A stretch of 64,000 bases of DNA from Leguminivora glycinivorella (Eukaryota > Arthropoda > Insecta > Lepidoptera > Tortricidae): assembly GCF_023078275.1 (NCBI RefSeq), contig NC_062981.1, forward strand, positions 20,638,846 to 20,702,845, in the 5' to 3' direction. Shown here piece after piece: positions 63,903-64,000 of this stretch. Each line of letters opens with the position of its first letter. Positions within the stretch are counted from its first letter, which is position 1. Both the position numbers and the translations under genes were made by a program. Under the pieces are notes generated by a model. It had not been told where the DNA came from, searched no databases, and worked only from the letters and a program-made list of their open reading frames with translations.

Positions 63903-64000
63903 AAGTTCCCTGGAGTTATGCTAGTAAATTTTCTATGTCATCGTATTCTTTGGTCTTCAGCCAATTTGTTAGTATCTTTTTGCATGCATAGTGTGTTTTA

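Overview
This is a repeat-rich, AT-rich stretch of an insect nuclear genome. The organism is very probably a moth or butterfly. Pointers are Lep1-type Helitrons (5' TCCATACTAATATT, 3' hairpin plus CTAG), several tRNA-headed SINEs with patterns usual in Lepidoptera, jockey/CR1-like and RTE LINE ends, and microsatellite-core repeats. The family resemblance is from memory; the repeat structure is read directly from the sequence.

Only one host exon is recognisable: 56710-56919 on the minus strand, the pore/S6 exon of a Shaw-type (Kv3-like) voltage-gated potassium channel, with a good acceptor and donor. Just downstream in the intron lies a decayed, internally deleted copy of the same exon. Much of the window may therefore be Shaw intron, but no other exon was found.

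Layout. 1-12 kb: scattered repeats, including a microsatellite-core element, a hairpin family, SINEs, a Helitron piece and MITEs. 12.4-16.9 kb: an apparently intact two-ORF non-LTR retrotransposon with coiled-coil ORF1, endonuclease/reverse transcriptase ORF2 and an A-rich tail. 17-32 kb: nested insertions, including a hAT remnant inside an older MITE, a SINE inside another repeat, a TIR element inside an RTE LINE, and MITEs inside a SINE and inside other MITEs. 33-38.6 kb: two short tandem arrays sharing a core, plus a duplicated block of TGTC-core repeats. 39-43.7 kb: TIR elements and Helitrons. 44.7-47.6 kb: a roughly 880-bp (CCCTAT)n-type hexamer array abutting a roughly 449-bp tandem repeat. 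48-56 kb: SINEs, LINE ends, two small MITEs, and a TATA-bearing GC-rich spot. 56.6-58.8 kb: the Shaw exon, a THAP-like remnant and a SINE head. 59.0-62.7 kb: a 3.7-kb element with 967-bp, about 99.5% identical inverted arms around tRNA-like palindromes. It joins directly to a GC-rich LINE-type reading frame. The end holds a GT microsatellite.

Structurally strongest: a MITE family (ends GAGC...GCTC) in four copies, each flanked by a different 4-bp duplication of the form ANTT, three of them confirmed by an empty site within this same window; a related family (ends GGGCC) in two flanked copies; and the large inverted-arm element. No function is claimed for unrecognised stretches. Apart from the exon, the retrotransposon ORFs and the GC-rich reading frame at 62.6-63.4 kb, open frames here are either repeat-derived or not distinguishable from chance.
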